From: Pseudomonadota bacterium
Lineage (GTDB): Bacteria; Myxococcota_A; UBA796; GCA-2862545
Length of the DNA stretch: 64,000 nt
Reading direction: 5' to 3'
Assembly: GCA_023954855.1 (NCBI GenBank)
Contig: JAGSGY010000001.1
Location: 124,001 to 188,000 of the forward strand
Shown here piece by piece: positions 42,696 through 52,262 of the stretch. Position 1 is the stretch's first letter. Each line of letters begins with the position of its first letter. Position numbers and translations under genes: made by a program. The notes under the pieces are model-generated. The model had not been told where the DNA came from and did no database searches. It saw nothing but the letters and a program-made list of their open reading frames with translations.

Positions 42696-43330
42696 CAGGC
42701 CTCCGCGGTGGGGGCCTCATGCTTGCCAATCACGACCTGAGCGGGCTGGATGACCTGGCTTCCCAGGGCGTAGCCCGTCCGGTGGACCATCAAGATCAGG
42801 CCGTCTTGGGCCGCGTCGGTCACGGGTGCAAGAGCCAGAGCCTCGTGCAGCTCCGGATTGAAGGGAGCGCCAACACCAGGCACCTCGGCGAGACCAAGCT
42901 TCGTCATGGTCTCATGGAACTGCTTCGACACCATCTGAAGACCCTGGGTGAGGGTCTCGGCGTCGCCACCGGCCTCAGCCGCTCGTCCCAGGTTCTGAAT
43001 CGGCTCGAAGAACGCTCGCATGGTCTCGGCGGCCTTGCTCTGGACCTGAAGACGCGAGCGCGCCTCCATGCGCTTCTTGAACTCTTCCATCTCGGCCTGA
43101 AGATCCGTGTAGGCCTTGGAAACAGCGCGGAGCCGGCCCTCGGCCTCTTCACGACGGGTGCGCTCAGCCTGGAGCGCCCGCTCGGCCTCTTGGCGGGCCA
43201 GCTCATCCGCCGTCAACTCGGGCACAAGCTCGATGACTTCGGCCTCGACCGCTTCGGTATCGCCAGTGGTGGACTCCGGTCCGCTCTCGACGGTCTCTTC
43301 CACGACCTCGGGGGTCTCCTCTCCAGGCAT
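42695..43330 (-). CDS. grpE: GrpE nucleotide-exchange factor for DnaK
   Basis: The ATG at 43330 (AAGGAG upstream) gives 211 residues. An acidic N-terminus of about 55 residues leads into a long coiled coil (residues about 55-110; ERALQAERTRREEAEGRLRA and KAYTDLQAEMEEFKKRMEAR). The four-helix bundle and beta head follow: FFEPIQNLGRAAE, TMTKLGLAEVPGVGAPFNPE and LHEALALAP, and the end is VIQPAQVVIGK. GrpE accelerates ADP release from DnaK. dnaK/dnaJ are not in the window. It is coupled to the DUF4340 gene. Confidence 0.93.
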   Translation of the reverse strand: MPGEETPEVVEETVESGPESTTGDTEAVEAEVIELVPELTADELARQEAERALQAERTRREEAEGRLRAVSKAYTDLQAEMEEFKKRMEARSRLQVQSKAAETMRAFFEPIQNLGRAAEAGGDAETLTQGLQMVSKQFHETMTKLGLAEVPGVGAPFNPELHEALALAPVTDAAQDGLILMVHRTGYALGSQVIQPAQVVIGKHEAPTAEA

Positions 43331-43413
43331 CGCTCGGCTCCTTGGCTGCGTCGTCCGCAACGTGGAGCGGAGATTAATCCCCAGACCGTCAGCGGCAACC
43401 CATCAGAGGTCGC

Positions 43414-44736
43414 TCAGACGAACTCAGGCGTCGGTGGCTTGTCACGTCGGGTACGGCGCGCCCCCACGGGTACCGACTCGATCCGCTGCGGAACCACCAG
43501 CTGGTGCAGGGGCGGCCAAGCGTAGACGAGCAACGCCGTGGCAATGGTCAGGCCGGTCGCCGCGAACAACGCAAAGAACAGCTGCGTCGAGATCGCCACC
43601 GCTCCGAGCAGCAGCGCAGACGCCGGAAGCACCGTCATCACCATCCACCGGAAGGCCACCACAGCCGCAAGCAGCGTAAGCCTGCGATCGTTGCCCTCAT
43701 GCGCTCGGAGCATGCGGCTGGCCGAGCTGAACTGACCGCTGTCGAGCAGCAAGGACACCTGGTAGACCCGCGCCGAAGCATCCGAGGGGTCGAGCTCGAG
43801 TGAGCGTTCGAGTGAGCCCAAGGCGTCAGCGCGGCGACCTTGGAGAGCGCGACCCACGCCGGCCAAGTAGTGCAGGTCGGCGTCTTCGGGGAAGTACTTG
43901 GAGCCGACTAGGCCGAACTCTTCCGCCGAGAAGCCGTCTCGCAAGTGCGCGGCGACGATGCCGCCGGCGACGTAGGCATCGCGGTGCCAGGGCTGCTCGG
44001 CCACCATCTCTTCGGCCTGGCGGACTGCCCCCCTGTACTCCTGCTTGCGAATCGTCTCGAGCAACAGCTGAATCGGCGTCGGCTCGGTATCGACCCAAGC
44101 CTCTTCTTCGGCCTGCCACCGCTCGAGCGCCTCGATCGCCTCGGCGCGAGCCGTGATGACCAAGCCGCAGTCTGCGGTGTGATGGAAGGCGACGAGGCGT
44201 TCCTCTGGAGTGCCACCGGCCTCGAGGGCCTTGAGCTGTGCGAAGAACGCGTCGCGACGTGGGTCGTTCGCCGAGAAGGTGTGCACGTACAGGGTCATCT
44301 GCGCGTCGGAGCGCAGGGGCTGAACAATCCAGCAACCTACGTCGACCGAGTCTGCGTCGAGCGGGGAGACCGAGACCTCAGGGCGGCCCTGTACGCGAAG
44401 CACGCGACACAGGAACGCAGCGATCTCACCTGCCACGGGCCCAAACACCGAGATGGGATCGGCCTCGCCGGAAGGTGTCCCCCATCCGTGCCGATGGAAG
44501 TAGCTGCGGCGCAGCTGATCGATCCGCGAGCGGCAGTGATCAATCTCAGCGACGACGAGCTCGTCATCGCGGTACCGAATGGGGGCAAAGGTCACCCGCC
44601 GCTGGTACAGGCGGATGGAGTCCTCGAAAGAGTAGCGGCGCACAACGCCATCGCGACCCACGATCTCGACCGGGAAGTCGACGACCTCGGTGTAGTCCTT
44701 GCGGCTGTAGCGCTGTAGCTTTTGACTCTTGTCCAT
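43414..44736 (-). CDS. TPR protein with C-terminal membrane segment
   Basis: The 440-residue protein has no signal peptide. Residues 1-230 form a mixed domain without known motifs (DKSQKLQRYSRKDYTEVVDF, VFGPVAGEIAAFLCRVLRVQ, FHHTADCGLVITARAEAIEA). Residues about 230-345 contain three or four TPR-like units (QEYRGAVRQAEEMVAEQPWH, GVGRALQGRRADALGSLERS). Two hydrophobic helices (about 360-410) anchor a basic tail ending in RRTRRDKPPTPEFV. It is probably a tail-anchored cytoplasmic scaffold of unknown role. It is divergent from the second ECF operon. Confidence 0.65.
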   Translation of the reverse strand: MDKSQKLQRYSRKDYTEVVDFPVEIVGRDGVVRRYSFEDSIRLYQRRVTFAPIRYRDDELVVAEIDHCRSRIDQLRRSYFHRHGWGTPSGEADPISVFGPVAGEIAAFLCRVLRVQGRPEVSVSPLDADSVDVGCWIVQPLRSDAQMTLYVHTFSANDPRRDAFFAQLKALEAGGTPEERLVAFHHTADCGLVITARAEAIEALERWQAEEEAWVDTEPTPIQLLLETIRKQEYRGAVRQAEEMVAEQPWHRDAYVAGGIVAAHLRDGFSAEEFGLVGSKYFPEDADLHYLAGVGRALQGRRADALGSLERSLELDPSDASARVYQVSLLLDSGQFSSASRMLRAHEGNDRRLTLLAAVVAFRWMVMTVLPASALLLGAVAISTQLFFALFAATGLTIATALLVYAWPPLHQLVVPQRIESVPVGARRTRRDKPPTPEFV

Positions 44737-44843
44737 GAGTAGGAACTCGCCCTACCTAGACTGTACCACCTAAAGCCGCCCCTTTCCCCTCCGTCCTCAC
44801 CGAAGACAAAGCACGGGGCAGTCCGAAGAGTTTGAAATAGGAA

Positions 44844-45455
44844 GTGGACCTGGCTCGTAGACTCGGCGAAACCCCAAGGGAGGAGACCCTGCTGGCCTTG
44901 AGACTCCACGACGGACGCGACCCCATGCCCGGACGGATTCGAGCTGCTCGAGCTGGAGACGCCGAAGCACGCGCCTGGCTCGTCGAACGATGGCAGCAGC
45001 CGTTGTTCCGATTTTGCCGTCGCATGCTGTCTTCTGACGAAGATGCGCTGGACGCCACCCAGGACACACTGGTCAAGATGCTTCGCCATCTCGAGCAGTT
45101 CGACGACAAGCGCAATTTCTCGTCCTGGGTCTTCGGAATCGCGCGCAATCGGTGCATCGACGAACATCGTCGCCGAAAGCGTCGCGTCTACGAGGAGCCT
45201 GGCGACCTGGTCGACCCGGGGCCCTCTCCGATCGAGAACACCACCCGTGCACAGCGGGCTGATCAGCTGATCGACGCCCTTGGCAAGCTCCCCCCCATGT
45301 ACCGCGAGGTCCTCGTGCTCTACCACTTCGAGCATCTCAAGTACGCCGAGATCTCCGAGGCCCTAGAGCTCCCGATGGGAACCGTGATGAACCGAATCTT
45401 TCGCGCTCGACGCAAACTTAGAGAGGCGTACGAAGCGCAGGGAGGCCAGCGATGA
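44844..45455 (+). CDS. ECF-type RNA polymerase sigma factor
   Basis: The protein (203 residues from GTG 44844) has sigma region 2: AARAGDAEARAWLVERWQQP, RMLSSDEDALDATQDTLVKM, FSSWVFGIARNRCIDEHRR. Region 4 reads LDALGKLPPMYREVLVLYHF with EISEALELPMGTVMNRIFRA. A downstream ATG at 44925 begins right at region 2 and is a good alternative start, since the first 27 residues look unlike the family. It overlaps the anti-sigma gene by four bases (ATGA). It is a second, unrelated copy of the arrangement at the window start. Confidence 0.92.
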   Translation: MDLARRLGETPREETLLALRLHDGRDPMPGRIRAARAGDAEARAWLVERWQQPLFRFCRRMLSSDEDALDATQDTLVKMLRHLEQFDDKRNFSSWVFGIARNRCIDEHRRRKRRVYEEPGDLVDPGPSPIENTTRAQRADQLIDALGKLPPMYREVLVLYHFEHLKYAEISEALELPMGTVMNRIFRARRKLREAYEAQGGQR

Positions 45456-45928
45456 GCAGCCATGTCCCAGAAGATCTCCTGACCGCCTTTGTCGACGGCG
45501 ACATCGAGGAGGGCCTCGCTCTCCACATTGCCGAGCACCTCGACATCTGCCCCGCGTGCGCCACGCACGCAGCGACCATCGAGCCCCTCGCCTTTGCCTT
45601 CGCCGCCGTTGAGGACCCAGAGCTACCGAGGAGCCTCGTGCTCGATGTGCTCCGTGAAGCCGACGCTCCAGAGGCAGCACCGCTCACTGAGATGACGCTT
45701 GGTCTAGGCCTTCTCGCCGCCGCAGGCGTCACCTTCGCGCTGTTCGGCGATCCAGTGGGCAGTGCGGTTCAGCTGTCGCTGCTGCTGGGCGCGGCTGCCA
45801 AGATGGGAACCGTAGCCAGTGGCACCGTCGCGGCATCGCTCGTGGCCACCTGTTCGGCCGCTGCGACCGCCATGGTCTGCAGCTGGGCCGCGGCTCGCGC
45901 CACCATCCCCGAGTGGAGGCTCTCATGA
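45452..45928 (+). CDS. Membrane anti-sigma factor with zinc-finger (ZAS-like) motif
   Basis: The 158-residue protein has the H-x3-C-x2-C motif in HIAEHLDICPACATH (about residues 25-39) in a short cytoplasmic part. Two or three hydrophobic helices follow in the second half (MTLGLGLLAAAGVTFALFGD, LSLLLGAAAKMGTVASGTVA, and a Cys/Ala-rich last helix). Unlike classic anti-sigma factors it has almost no periplasmic sensor domain, so signal input may come through the third gene. It overlaps the preceding sigma factor and the following gene by four bases each (ATGA). Confidence 0.82.
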   Translation: MSSHVPEDLLTAFVDGDIEEGLALHIAEHLDICPACATHAATIEPLAFAFAAVEDPELPRSLVLDVLREADAPEAAPLTEMTLGLGLLAAAGVTFALFGDPVGSAVQLSLLLGAAAKMGTVASGTVAASLVATCSAAATAMVCSWAAARATIPEWRLS

Positions 45929-47130
45929 GCGCACCACACGCTATTCTGCTCGCCCTGTTGAGCTCCCCTGCCCTCGCCGAGCCACCGGCGAGTCCCGAAG
46001 CGCTAGACCAGCGAGCCCAAGAGCTAGACGAGCGGGCCGCAGAGATTGCCGAGCGCGCCGAGGAACTCGAAGCGCTGTTTCTCAAGCTGCAGCAGCAGCG
46101 CGAGGCGGTCGAAGATCTGCGGTTCGAGACCGAGGCGCTCCGCCAGGAAGCCAACGGCGCCGCGGGCAGTGACAACGTCGCCAAAGAAGTCTCCGACGAG
46201 ATTGAAGAGGCGCTCGGCGAGGTCCGCGACGAGGTGCTCGATGAGGTTCGCATGGAGGTCGACGAAGCCCTCGACGAGGTCATCGAAGAAGTGAGCGACG
46301 CGCTCGGCGAAGCGTTGGTCGAGGCCAACGAAGAGCTCGAAGAGAATCGCGAGAGCGTGCACCACGGCGAGCGCATCGCGATTGGCGAGACCATCGTGGT
46401 CGAAGTGCACGAAGAAGTCGATGAGGTCGTCTCGGTCGGCGGCGATGTCGACGTCTTCGGTCGCGTGCTCGGCGACGCCACCAGCTTCGGCGGCACCGTC
46501 CACGTCCACGACGGCGGGCGGGTCGACGGCAACGCCATCGCCATCGGCGGGCATGTCGTCGTCGACGACAACGCTGAGGTCGGCGGCCGCGTGCCGCTGT
46601 CCCCTACTGGAGAGCTCCACATCGAACTCGGTGAGGAGCCGGAGCCCGAGGCCACCTCGGGGACCTTTGGCCGCCTGCTCTACGAGATCTACAGTCACAT
46701 CATCTTCGCGCTGTCATTTGCCGGCGTCGGAGTGCTGACGGTCGGCTTGTTCCCGGACCGCGTCGCGCGCATTGCTCGAGCGATTCAGGAACGCCCGGTT
46801 CGAGTCGCCGTCCTCGGCGGCTTCGTCAATCTGATGCTGTCCGCGGCCACGTTCTTCATGGCCATCACCATCATCGGACTGCCGATCGCGGGACTGCTCG
46901 CGCTGTTCCTCGCGCTGGCCTGGCTGTTCGGCTTCATCGGTCTGTGTCAGGCCATTGGTGACCGACTGCCCTTCGAGCACAAACCGCACGGCCGCTGGCT
47001 CGCCTTCTTGGTCGGCGTGGTCATTGTGACTTTCGTGAGCGCGCTTGGCCCACTCGGCGTGATGACCCTGCTGGCCGCCAGCGTGATTGGCATGGGTGCG
47101 GCCTTCCACACCCGCCTCGGCGGCGTCTAG
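45925..47130 (+). CDS. Exported coiled-coil / bactofilin-like membrane protein
   Basis: The ATG at 45925 overlaps the anti-sigma stop (ATGA) and has GGAGG upstream, giving 401 residues. A signal peptide (PHAILLALLSSPALA) is followed by a long acidic coiled coil (residues about 25-150). A right-handed beta-helix-like stretch follows (VVSVGGDVDVFGRVLGDATS, FGGTVHVHDGGRVDGNAIAI, GGHVVVDDNAEVGGRV), recalling bactofilin/polymer-forming cytoskeletal repeats. Three or four C-terminal transmembrane helices complete it (about 250-400). The order puts the coiled coil and beta-helix outside the cytoplasm. It may sense envelope strain for the sigma system (inference). Confidence 0.72.
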   Translation: MSAPHAILLALLSSPALAEPPASPEALDQRAQELDERAAEIAERAEELEALFLKLQQQREAVEDLRFETEALRQEANGAAGSDNVAKEVSDEIEEALGEVRDEVLDEVRMEVDEALDEVIEEVSDALGEALVEANEELEENRESVHHGERIAIGETIVVEVHEEVDEVVSVGGDVDVFGRVLGDATSFGGTVHVHDGGRVDGNAIAIGGHVVVDDNAEVGGRVPLSPTGELHIELGEEPEPEATSGTFGRLLYEIYSHIIFALSFAGVGVLTVGLFPDRVARIARAIQERPVRVAVLGGFVNLMLSAATFFMAITIIGLPIAGLLALFLALAWLFGFIGLCQAIGDRLPFEHKPHGRWLAFLVGVVIVTFVSALGPLGVMTLLAASVIGMGAAFHTRLGGV

Positions 47131-47165
47131 AGGCTGGCGCCCGGCACCCGAGGGTGCCAGGCCTC

Positions 47166-50100
47166 CTAGTCTTCGAGACGTTCGTGTAGGCGCGCAAGCA
47201 CTGCAGCGCGGTCTTCGACACCCGTCAGACCCTCGGTCGCAGTCGAGTCCGCCGCCTGGGCAATCTCCCAGGCCTCGTCGGACGCGTTGTTCTTCTGCAG
47301 GCCATGAAGACTCAAGGCATGCAGTAGAGCAAGGGTTCCGCGCAGCGGCGTCGGGTTCTTGGCCACGCGAAGTCCGCGCTCGGCGCAGCTCTCGGCACGG
47401 GTCCAGTCCTCTTCGCGGGCACGCACCTCACCCAGGCGTAGCAGGGCCCGCGGCTGGTTCGCATCGAAGGCGAGCAGGCGGTCATAGTGCTGGGAGGCCT
47501 TGTCGGGGCGACCCAAGCGCTCATCAAGAATCCGGCCCTTGGTCAGGTAGGCATCGACCACATCCTGCGACGAGGTCGCGTGGTAGATGATGTTGTTGTA
47601 GACGTTGAGCAGGTTGTTCCAGTCTTCGGAAGCCTCGAGCAACGTGGCCATGCCCTTGAGCGCGCCGACGTGGTCGGGATGCAGCTCGAGTGCCTTGCTG
47701 AACCGCTTGTAGGCCTTCTCGGAGTTGCCGAGCGCGTGCTCGACGAGGCCGAGCTGGGTGTAGAAGTGTGCAATCTTCGACTTCTCACCGTGGCCACCTG
47801 TCAGCTGGAGCAGCTGACGCCACACAGCCTGACCGCGCTTGTAGTCACGGCGCTGCATGTAGAGCGGCCCCACCGCTTCGAGCGAAGGAATGTGAGCGGG
47901 ATTGAGGTCGAGGGCACGCTGGTAGCGCTCGAGCGCGTCTTCGGAACGGCCCGCCGCTCTCAGCAGTTCAGCGTAGCGGTAGAAGAAGCCCGACACTTCG
48001 AGGCGGACATCGAAGTCGTCGAAGTCCATGTCATCTTCGTTGAGCTGTCCCTCGAGGCGGGAGTAGACCGGTAGCGCCTCGTCGAAGCTGCTGTCCGCGA
48101 AGAGGTACTCGGACATGTACAGCAGAGCCTGCTGATGGTCCGGGTCCCACTCGAGCAACCGCAGGTACAGCGCACTGGCAGCTGAAGCGTCATGACGCGT
48201 CTCGGCCTCGATCCGCGCGGCTTCGCCAAGGTGCTTGACCTTCTCGGCGGGCGTTGCGGCCGCTTCGGCCTGCATCACGAGCATCTGGACCGCTCCGGAC
48301 CAGTCTCCGGTGCGGCGACGGACCTTCTCGAGCCGGCTCGCAGCCACCTCGTCGGGCGCAGCCTCGAGGGCAGCGGTGTAGAACTGCACGGCATCCTGGC
48401 GACCCAGCTGCTCCTCGGCCACCACGCCGACACGGCGCAGCAGACTGGCACGCTCACGACCCGTGCGCTGCTCAGCGAGCTTGCTTCCGGCATCGACGAA
48501 CAGAGCCCAGTCGGTCGTGTCTTGGGCAAGGGCGACGGTGCGCTCCAAGGCCTCGACATCGCTCTCGGACTCCTCGAGCACCGCGCGCCAGCGATCAATC
48601 GCCAGTGCCGGGTCGGAGAGACGGGACTCGGTCAGCGTGGCGATCTCGCGAAGCACCTCGACCTTTCGCTCCTGGCCAACCAAACCGGCCTCACGCTGGA
48701 GGACTTGAACCAGACCGGTCCAGTCTTCCTCGGCCTCGGCGAGGCGCTTGAGCCCAGAGATCGCGTCGGTGTCGTCGCGAACGTAGTCGAGTGCGTCGAG
48801 GTAGGCCTGACGCGCATCGGGAATGTTGGACGCATCCTCGTAGACGCCGCCGATCTCGCGCTGGTACGACGCCGACTCTTCGGCTCCCTCGGCGGTCTCA
48901 GCGAGCTCGCGCAGGTACTGAATTCCGAGCTGGGTCTCGCCGCGCTTTCCGGCGATGCGTGCAAGGGCACGCGTGACTTCGCGGTCGTCGGGATTGGCCT
49001 CGTGCAGTCCTCGATAGGCCTCCCAGGCTTCGTCGGTCTCGGCGAGGTGAGTGGCCAGCACCCAGCGCTTGCGCGCACCGAGGGCGTCCTTGAACGCCAC
49101 GTCGGTCACCAGCGCCTCTTGCGCTTCGATGGTGCGGAAGACGCCCATCCAGTCGAGTCCCACCGAGAGCAGCCGCTCCTTGTGGGCGAGCGGCGCAAGT
49201 CCCTCGACTTCACCCCAGATGGAAGCAGCCAGTGCCGGCTCTCCCATGACCTCAAGGGTGGACGCCAGACCGGCCCGATCCGCCGGACGATGGCTGCCAT
49301 ACAGAGCGCGAACGCCCTCGACATCGCCCTGTCCGATGCGAAGGTCACGCAGCTGCCGGAATGCAGCCGTCGATGCGGGGGACGCTTCGAGCACCTTGTG
49401 AAGGCGCTCGGCATCGGCATCTTCGGCGGCCAGCAAGCGAAGCATGGCCGCAGCACCGACAGGTCCTTCAAGGCCAGCCTGAACCTTCCAAGCTGCCGCG
49501 CGAGCTCCGCCGGTCGCACCCAAACGAAGCGCAAGGTCCGCAGCCGCCGGGCCCACGTCCGTCTCATAGAGCTCGGGAAGTGACGAGAGCGCGCCCGACG
49601 GGTCGAGCTCGGCCTGGTAGCGAGCACGCGCTAGGGCTTCGGCGGGCTCTTCGAGACCCGCGAGCAACGTAAACGCCGCCTTGTGGTGCCCTTGGGCCGC
49701 CGCCAAGGTCGACAGGGGCTGGGAAGCCGCCTCGGTGGCGAGGCGTTCGAGCAACTGCTTGGCCTCGTCGGCCTTTCCGAGATGGCCAAAGAGGTCGGCG
49801 AGTGCAGTGCCGATCCGCACGATGTCCTCTTCGGTCTCGGCATCGCTAAGGGCGCGCTCGTACGCACCCGCAAGCACCGCCTGGTCTCCAGTCTTCACGG
49901 CGTGCCGCTCGAGCTCGGAGAGTGCCGCAGCGTGAAGCGGGTCCTGCTCGAGCAAAGCGAGCAGATGCTCTGCCGGATCGGCCTTCTTTACGCCCTGGGC
50001 CGCATCAGCGGCGCCGAGCAGCAGCCACTCTCGAGCACGGCCCGTCGCTGTGGCCGCCTCTTCGGAGATCATGGCGTAGTCCCCGGCTGAGCCTGCGAGA

Positions 50101-52250
50101 TCACGCAGAAGCGCGCGCGCCGGCACGAAGTCGGGAGAGAGATCGAGCACCTGCTTGAGGATGGCCTGCGCCTTCTTCGGGTTGTCGACACGGTCCACGA
50201 GCACGCGGCTTGCCCGGTACAGGAAGCTCACCTTGCTCGACTCGTGGCTCGCCGCCTGTCCAGCCTTGTACAGGCGCATGGACAGAGCCTTCCAGTCTTC
50301 CTTCACCTCGAGCAGACCGAGAAGAGCGTCGAGGCTCGGCGCCTGATCGGGCACGAGCTTGAGCGCTTCTTCGTAGAACTTCTGCGCCATGTCGAGGTCG
50401 TTCAGACGGTGATGATGCGTCGAGCCTGCACGGTGCAAGAACAGCGCCCGGGGCACCTTCTCGGTCGTCAGGGCTGCCCGGCGTTCATGAAGTGCCGCGA
50501 GCTCGGCCCACGCTTCCTGGCGCGTGTAGATCCGCTGCAAGGCCTCGATCGCCGGAATGAAGCCTGCATCGACCTCGAGGAGGGACTCCATAGAGGTGCG
50601 CGCTGCGCCTTGGTCTCCGGCCGACTCTGCCTCTTCGCCAATGCGATAGAGCAGCGCTGTGCGGGTGCCGGCGGCGAGGTCACCGTCGAGCTGCGCGGTC
50701 CAGAAAGCGCGCAGGCCTTCTGAATCGCCACGCGAACGAAGCACGCGCTCGACCGCTGCGGATGCAGGGCGGCTCTCGCCATCCGCGGTCGCGACGTCCC
50801 GGTAGGCCGCCAACGCCGCGTCGGCGTTACCCGCCGCTTCGTGGGCCCGCGCCAAGCGGTAGGTCACGAAGGCCTTCTCGTGGTCGGGTCCGGCGGCAAC
50901 CTGCGCGGTGAGCGCCTCGACCAGAGCCTCGTGCCGGCCCGCGGAGTCCAGCCATGCGACGTGCTCGCGTGCGGCCTGTGCACTGCCCGCAGCGACGGCT
51001 TCCTTGTAGCGCGCGTCTGCCTCGTCTTGCTGGCCCCCATCGCGCAATGCACGCGCGGAGAGCCAGAGCCAGTGCCCCGTGTTCGGCTGTCCGTCTCGAC
51101 GCGCCTCACTCTCGTACAGTGCCGCGAGGGCGTCGTGCTTACCGACGCCTTGGAACAGCTTGGCGAGCCCAACGAGCGAGGGTTGATGGCTGGGAAGCGC
51201 CGTCCTCGCGGCCTCCCACGACACCTGTGCGTCGCGGTCGCGCCCAAGGCCCATGAGCAAGGCTGCGCGCTCGCCGTGCGCTTCCGCAGCAGCGGGTCCC
51301 CAGCTAATCTCGGCCTGCTGGCCGAGCGTGTAGACGAGGTCTTCGACAAGATCCTCGTCGCCTCGGAGCATCGCGGCGAGATCGGTCAGCGCCAGGTAGT
51401 CGGTTGGGTCCGCCTCGACCGCGGACTGAAGCGCCGTGATCACAGCGTCTGCGTCCTCGCCGGCGAGTGTGGCGACATCGCGCCAGGCATCGGCTCCCGC
51501 CGCACCCTCGAGCCGCTTCGCGCGCTCTTCTGCGGCGGCCACAGCGCCGCTTGTGTCCTCGAGCGCCAGCGCCGTCTGCATGCGCAGCTCGTGAACCTCA
51601 GCGTTGTCGCGCCCGGCGCTCACAGCGTCGTTGAGGAGTGCCCACGCGCCCTGGTCATCGCCGAGGCGCGTCCGGTAGATGCGCGCCGCCTCGAAGAGCA
51701 GCGCTCCACGGTCCACGTCCGCCTGGGCGGCCTCGGAAACCAAAGAGATGGCGGCCTCACGCCACGCATCAGCGTCAGACGCGGGTTCCCACCGCTCCAC
51801 CGGAGGAGCTGTGGATCGCTCGGGCTTCGGCGCGACCTCGGTCTCGGGTTCCGCGTCGTCGAGGTCTTCGGCCTCCGGCGAGGCCTCCGGTGAGGCCTCC
51901 GGCGAGGCCATATCGGCGACGTCCGATTCAGACTTGATCAGGACGTCAAGCATCTCGATCGGAACCTCTTCAGACGTCGGATCGATCTCGAGCGTCGGCG
52001 GATCGGCCTCGGGAAGACTGGTTAGCGGACCGGCCGTGCTGAGCGGCTCGGCGAGTAGGTCGCCAAAGCCCTCGGGCGGAACGCGCGTCGTGGGCGCGTC
52101 TTCAGCGACCTCGTCTTCTTCAGGTGCCTCGGGCGCAGCAGCGGCTGGAATCCCCGACTTGGAGATCTCTTCGCTCTCGCCATCGAGCCAGTCCATGTCG
52201 TCGTCATCACCAAAGAAGTCCGAGACGGCATCCTGCTTCTTCTTACCCAC
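47166..52250 (-). CDS. Giant tetratricopeptide-repeat protein (1694 residues)
   Basis: This cytoplasmic protein starts at GTG 52250 (GGGAG six bases upstream). An acidic, low-complexity N-terminus comes first (about residues 1-170; SDFFGDDDDMDWLDGESEE, with a SPEA repeat near residue 120), and helical repeats fill the rest. Clear TPR units include AYRDVATADGESRPASAAVE and, near the end, ALERYQRALDLNPAHIPSLE, AYKRFSKALELHPDHVGALK and ASQHYDRLLAFDANQPRALL. There is no signal peptide, membrane helix or enzyme domain. Such proteins are scaffolds; similar long TPR proteins are frequent in Myxococcota. It lies 170 bases downstream of mlaD on the same strand, so a link to lipid transport is possible but unproven. 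Confidence 0.85.
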   Translation of the reverse strand: MGKKKQDAVSDFFGDDDDMDWLDGESEEISKSGIPAAAAPEAPEEDEVAEDAPTTRVPPEGFGDLLAEPLSTAGPLTSLPEADPPTLEIDPTSEEVPIEMLDVLIKSESDVADMASPEASPEASPEAEDLDDAEPETEVAPKPERSTAPPVERWEPASDADAWREAAISLVSEAAQADVDRGALLFEAARIYRTRLGDDQGAWALLNDAVSAGRDNAEVHELRMQTALALEDTSGAVAAAEERAKRLEGAAGADAWRDVATLAGEDADAVITALQSAVEADPTDYLALTDLAAMLRGDEDLVEDLVYTLGQQAEISWGPAAAEAHGERAALLMGLGRDRDAQVSWEAARTALPSHQPSLVGLAKLFQGVGKHDALAALYESEARRDGQPNTGHWLWLSARALRDGGQQDEADARYKEAVAAGSAQAAREHVAWLDSAGRHEALVEALTAQVAAGPDHEKAFVTYRLARAHEAAGNADAALAAYRDVATADGESRPASAAVERVLRSRGDSEGLRAFWTAQLDGDLAAGTRTALLYRIGEEAESAGDQGAARTSMESLLEVDAGFIPAIEALQRIYTRQEAWAELAALHERRAALTTEKVPRALFLHRAGSTHHHRLNDLDMAQKFYEEALKLVPDQAPSLDALLGLLEVKEDWKALSMRLYKAGQAASHESSKVSFLYRASRVLVDRVDNPKKAQAILKQVLDLSPDFVPARALLRDLAGSAGDYAMISEEAATATGRAREWLLLGAADAAQGVKKADPAEHLLALLEQDPLHAAALSELERHAVKTGDQAVLAGAYERALSDAETEEDIVRIGTALADLFGHLGKADEAKQLLERLATEAASQPLSTLAAAQGHHKAAFTLLAGLEEPAEALARARYQAELDPSGALSSLPELYETDVGPAAADLALRLGATGGARAAAWKVQAGLEGPVGAAAMLRLLAAEDADAERLHKVLEASPASTAAFRQLRDLRIGQGDVEGVRALYGSHRPADRAGLASTLEVMGEPALAASIWGEVEGLAPLAHKERLLSVGLDWMGVFRTIEAQEALVTDVAFKDALGARKRWVLATHLAETDEAWEAYRGLHEANPDDREVTRALARIAGKRGETQLGIQYLRELAETAEGAEESASYQREIGGVYEDASNIPDARQAYLDALDYVRDDTDAISGLKRLAEAEEDWTGLVQVLQREAGLVGQERKVEVLREIATLTESRLSDPALAIDRWRAVLEESESDVEALERTVALAQDTTDWALFVDAGSKLAEQRTGRERASLLRRVGVVAEEQLGRQDAVQFYTAALEAAPDEVAASRLEKVRRRTGDWSGAVQMLVMQAEAAATPAEKVKHLGEAARIEAETRHDASAASALYLRLLEWDPDHQQALLYMSEYLFADSSFDEALPVYSRLEGQLNEDDMDFDDFDVRLEVSGFFYRYAELLRAAGRSEDALERYQRALDLNPAHIPSLEAVGPLYMQRRDYKRGQAVWRQLLQLTGGHGEKSKIAHFYTQLGLVEHALGNSEKAYKRFSKALELHPDHVGALKGMATLLEASEDWNNLLNVYNNIIYHATSSQDVVDAYLTKGRILDERLGRPDKASQHYDRLLAFDANQPRALLRLGEVRAREEDWTRAESCAERGLRVAKNPTPLRGTLALLHALSLHGLQKNNASDEAWEIAQAADSTATEGLTGVEDRAAVLARLHERLED
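51870..51908. repeat. 12-bp tandem repeat encoding Ser-Pro-Glu-Ala units
   Basis: GAGGCCTCCGGC-type 12-base units repeat three times on the + strand inside the giant TPR gene and encode SPEA repeats in its acidic N-terminus. Copies differ by single silent changes. Confidence 0.7.
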
Positions 52251-52262
52251 GTGCGCTCCCGT

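Noticed and set aside
48192-49583. 463-residue + strand frame inside the giant TPR gene
   Set aside because: It is antisense to TPR repeats; its apparent helical repeats are a reflection of them.
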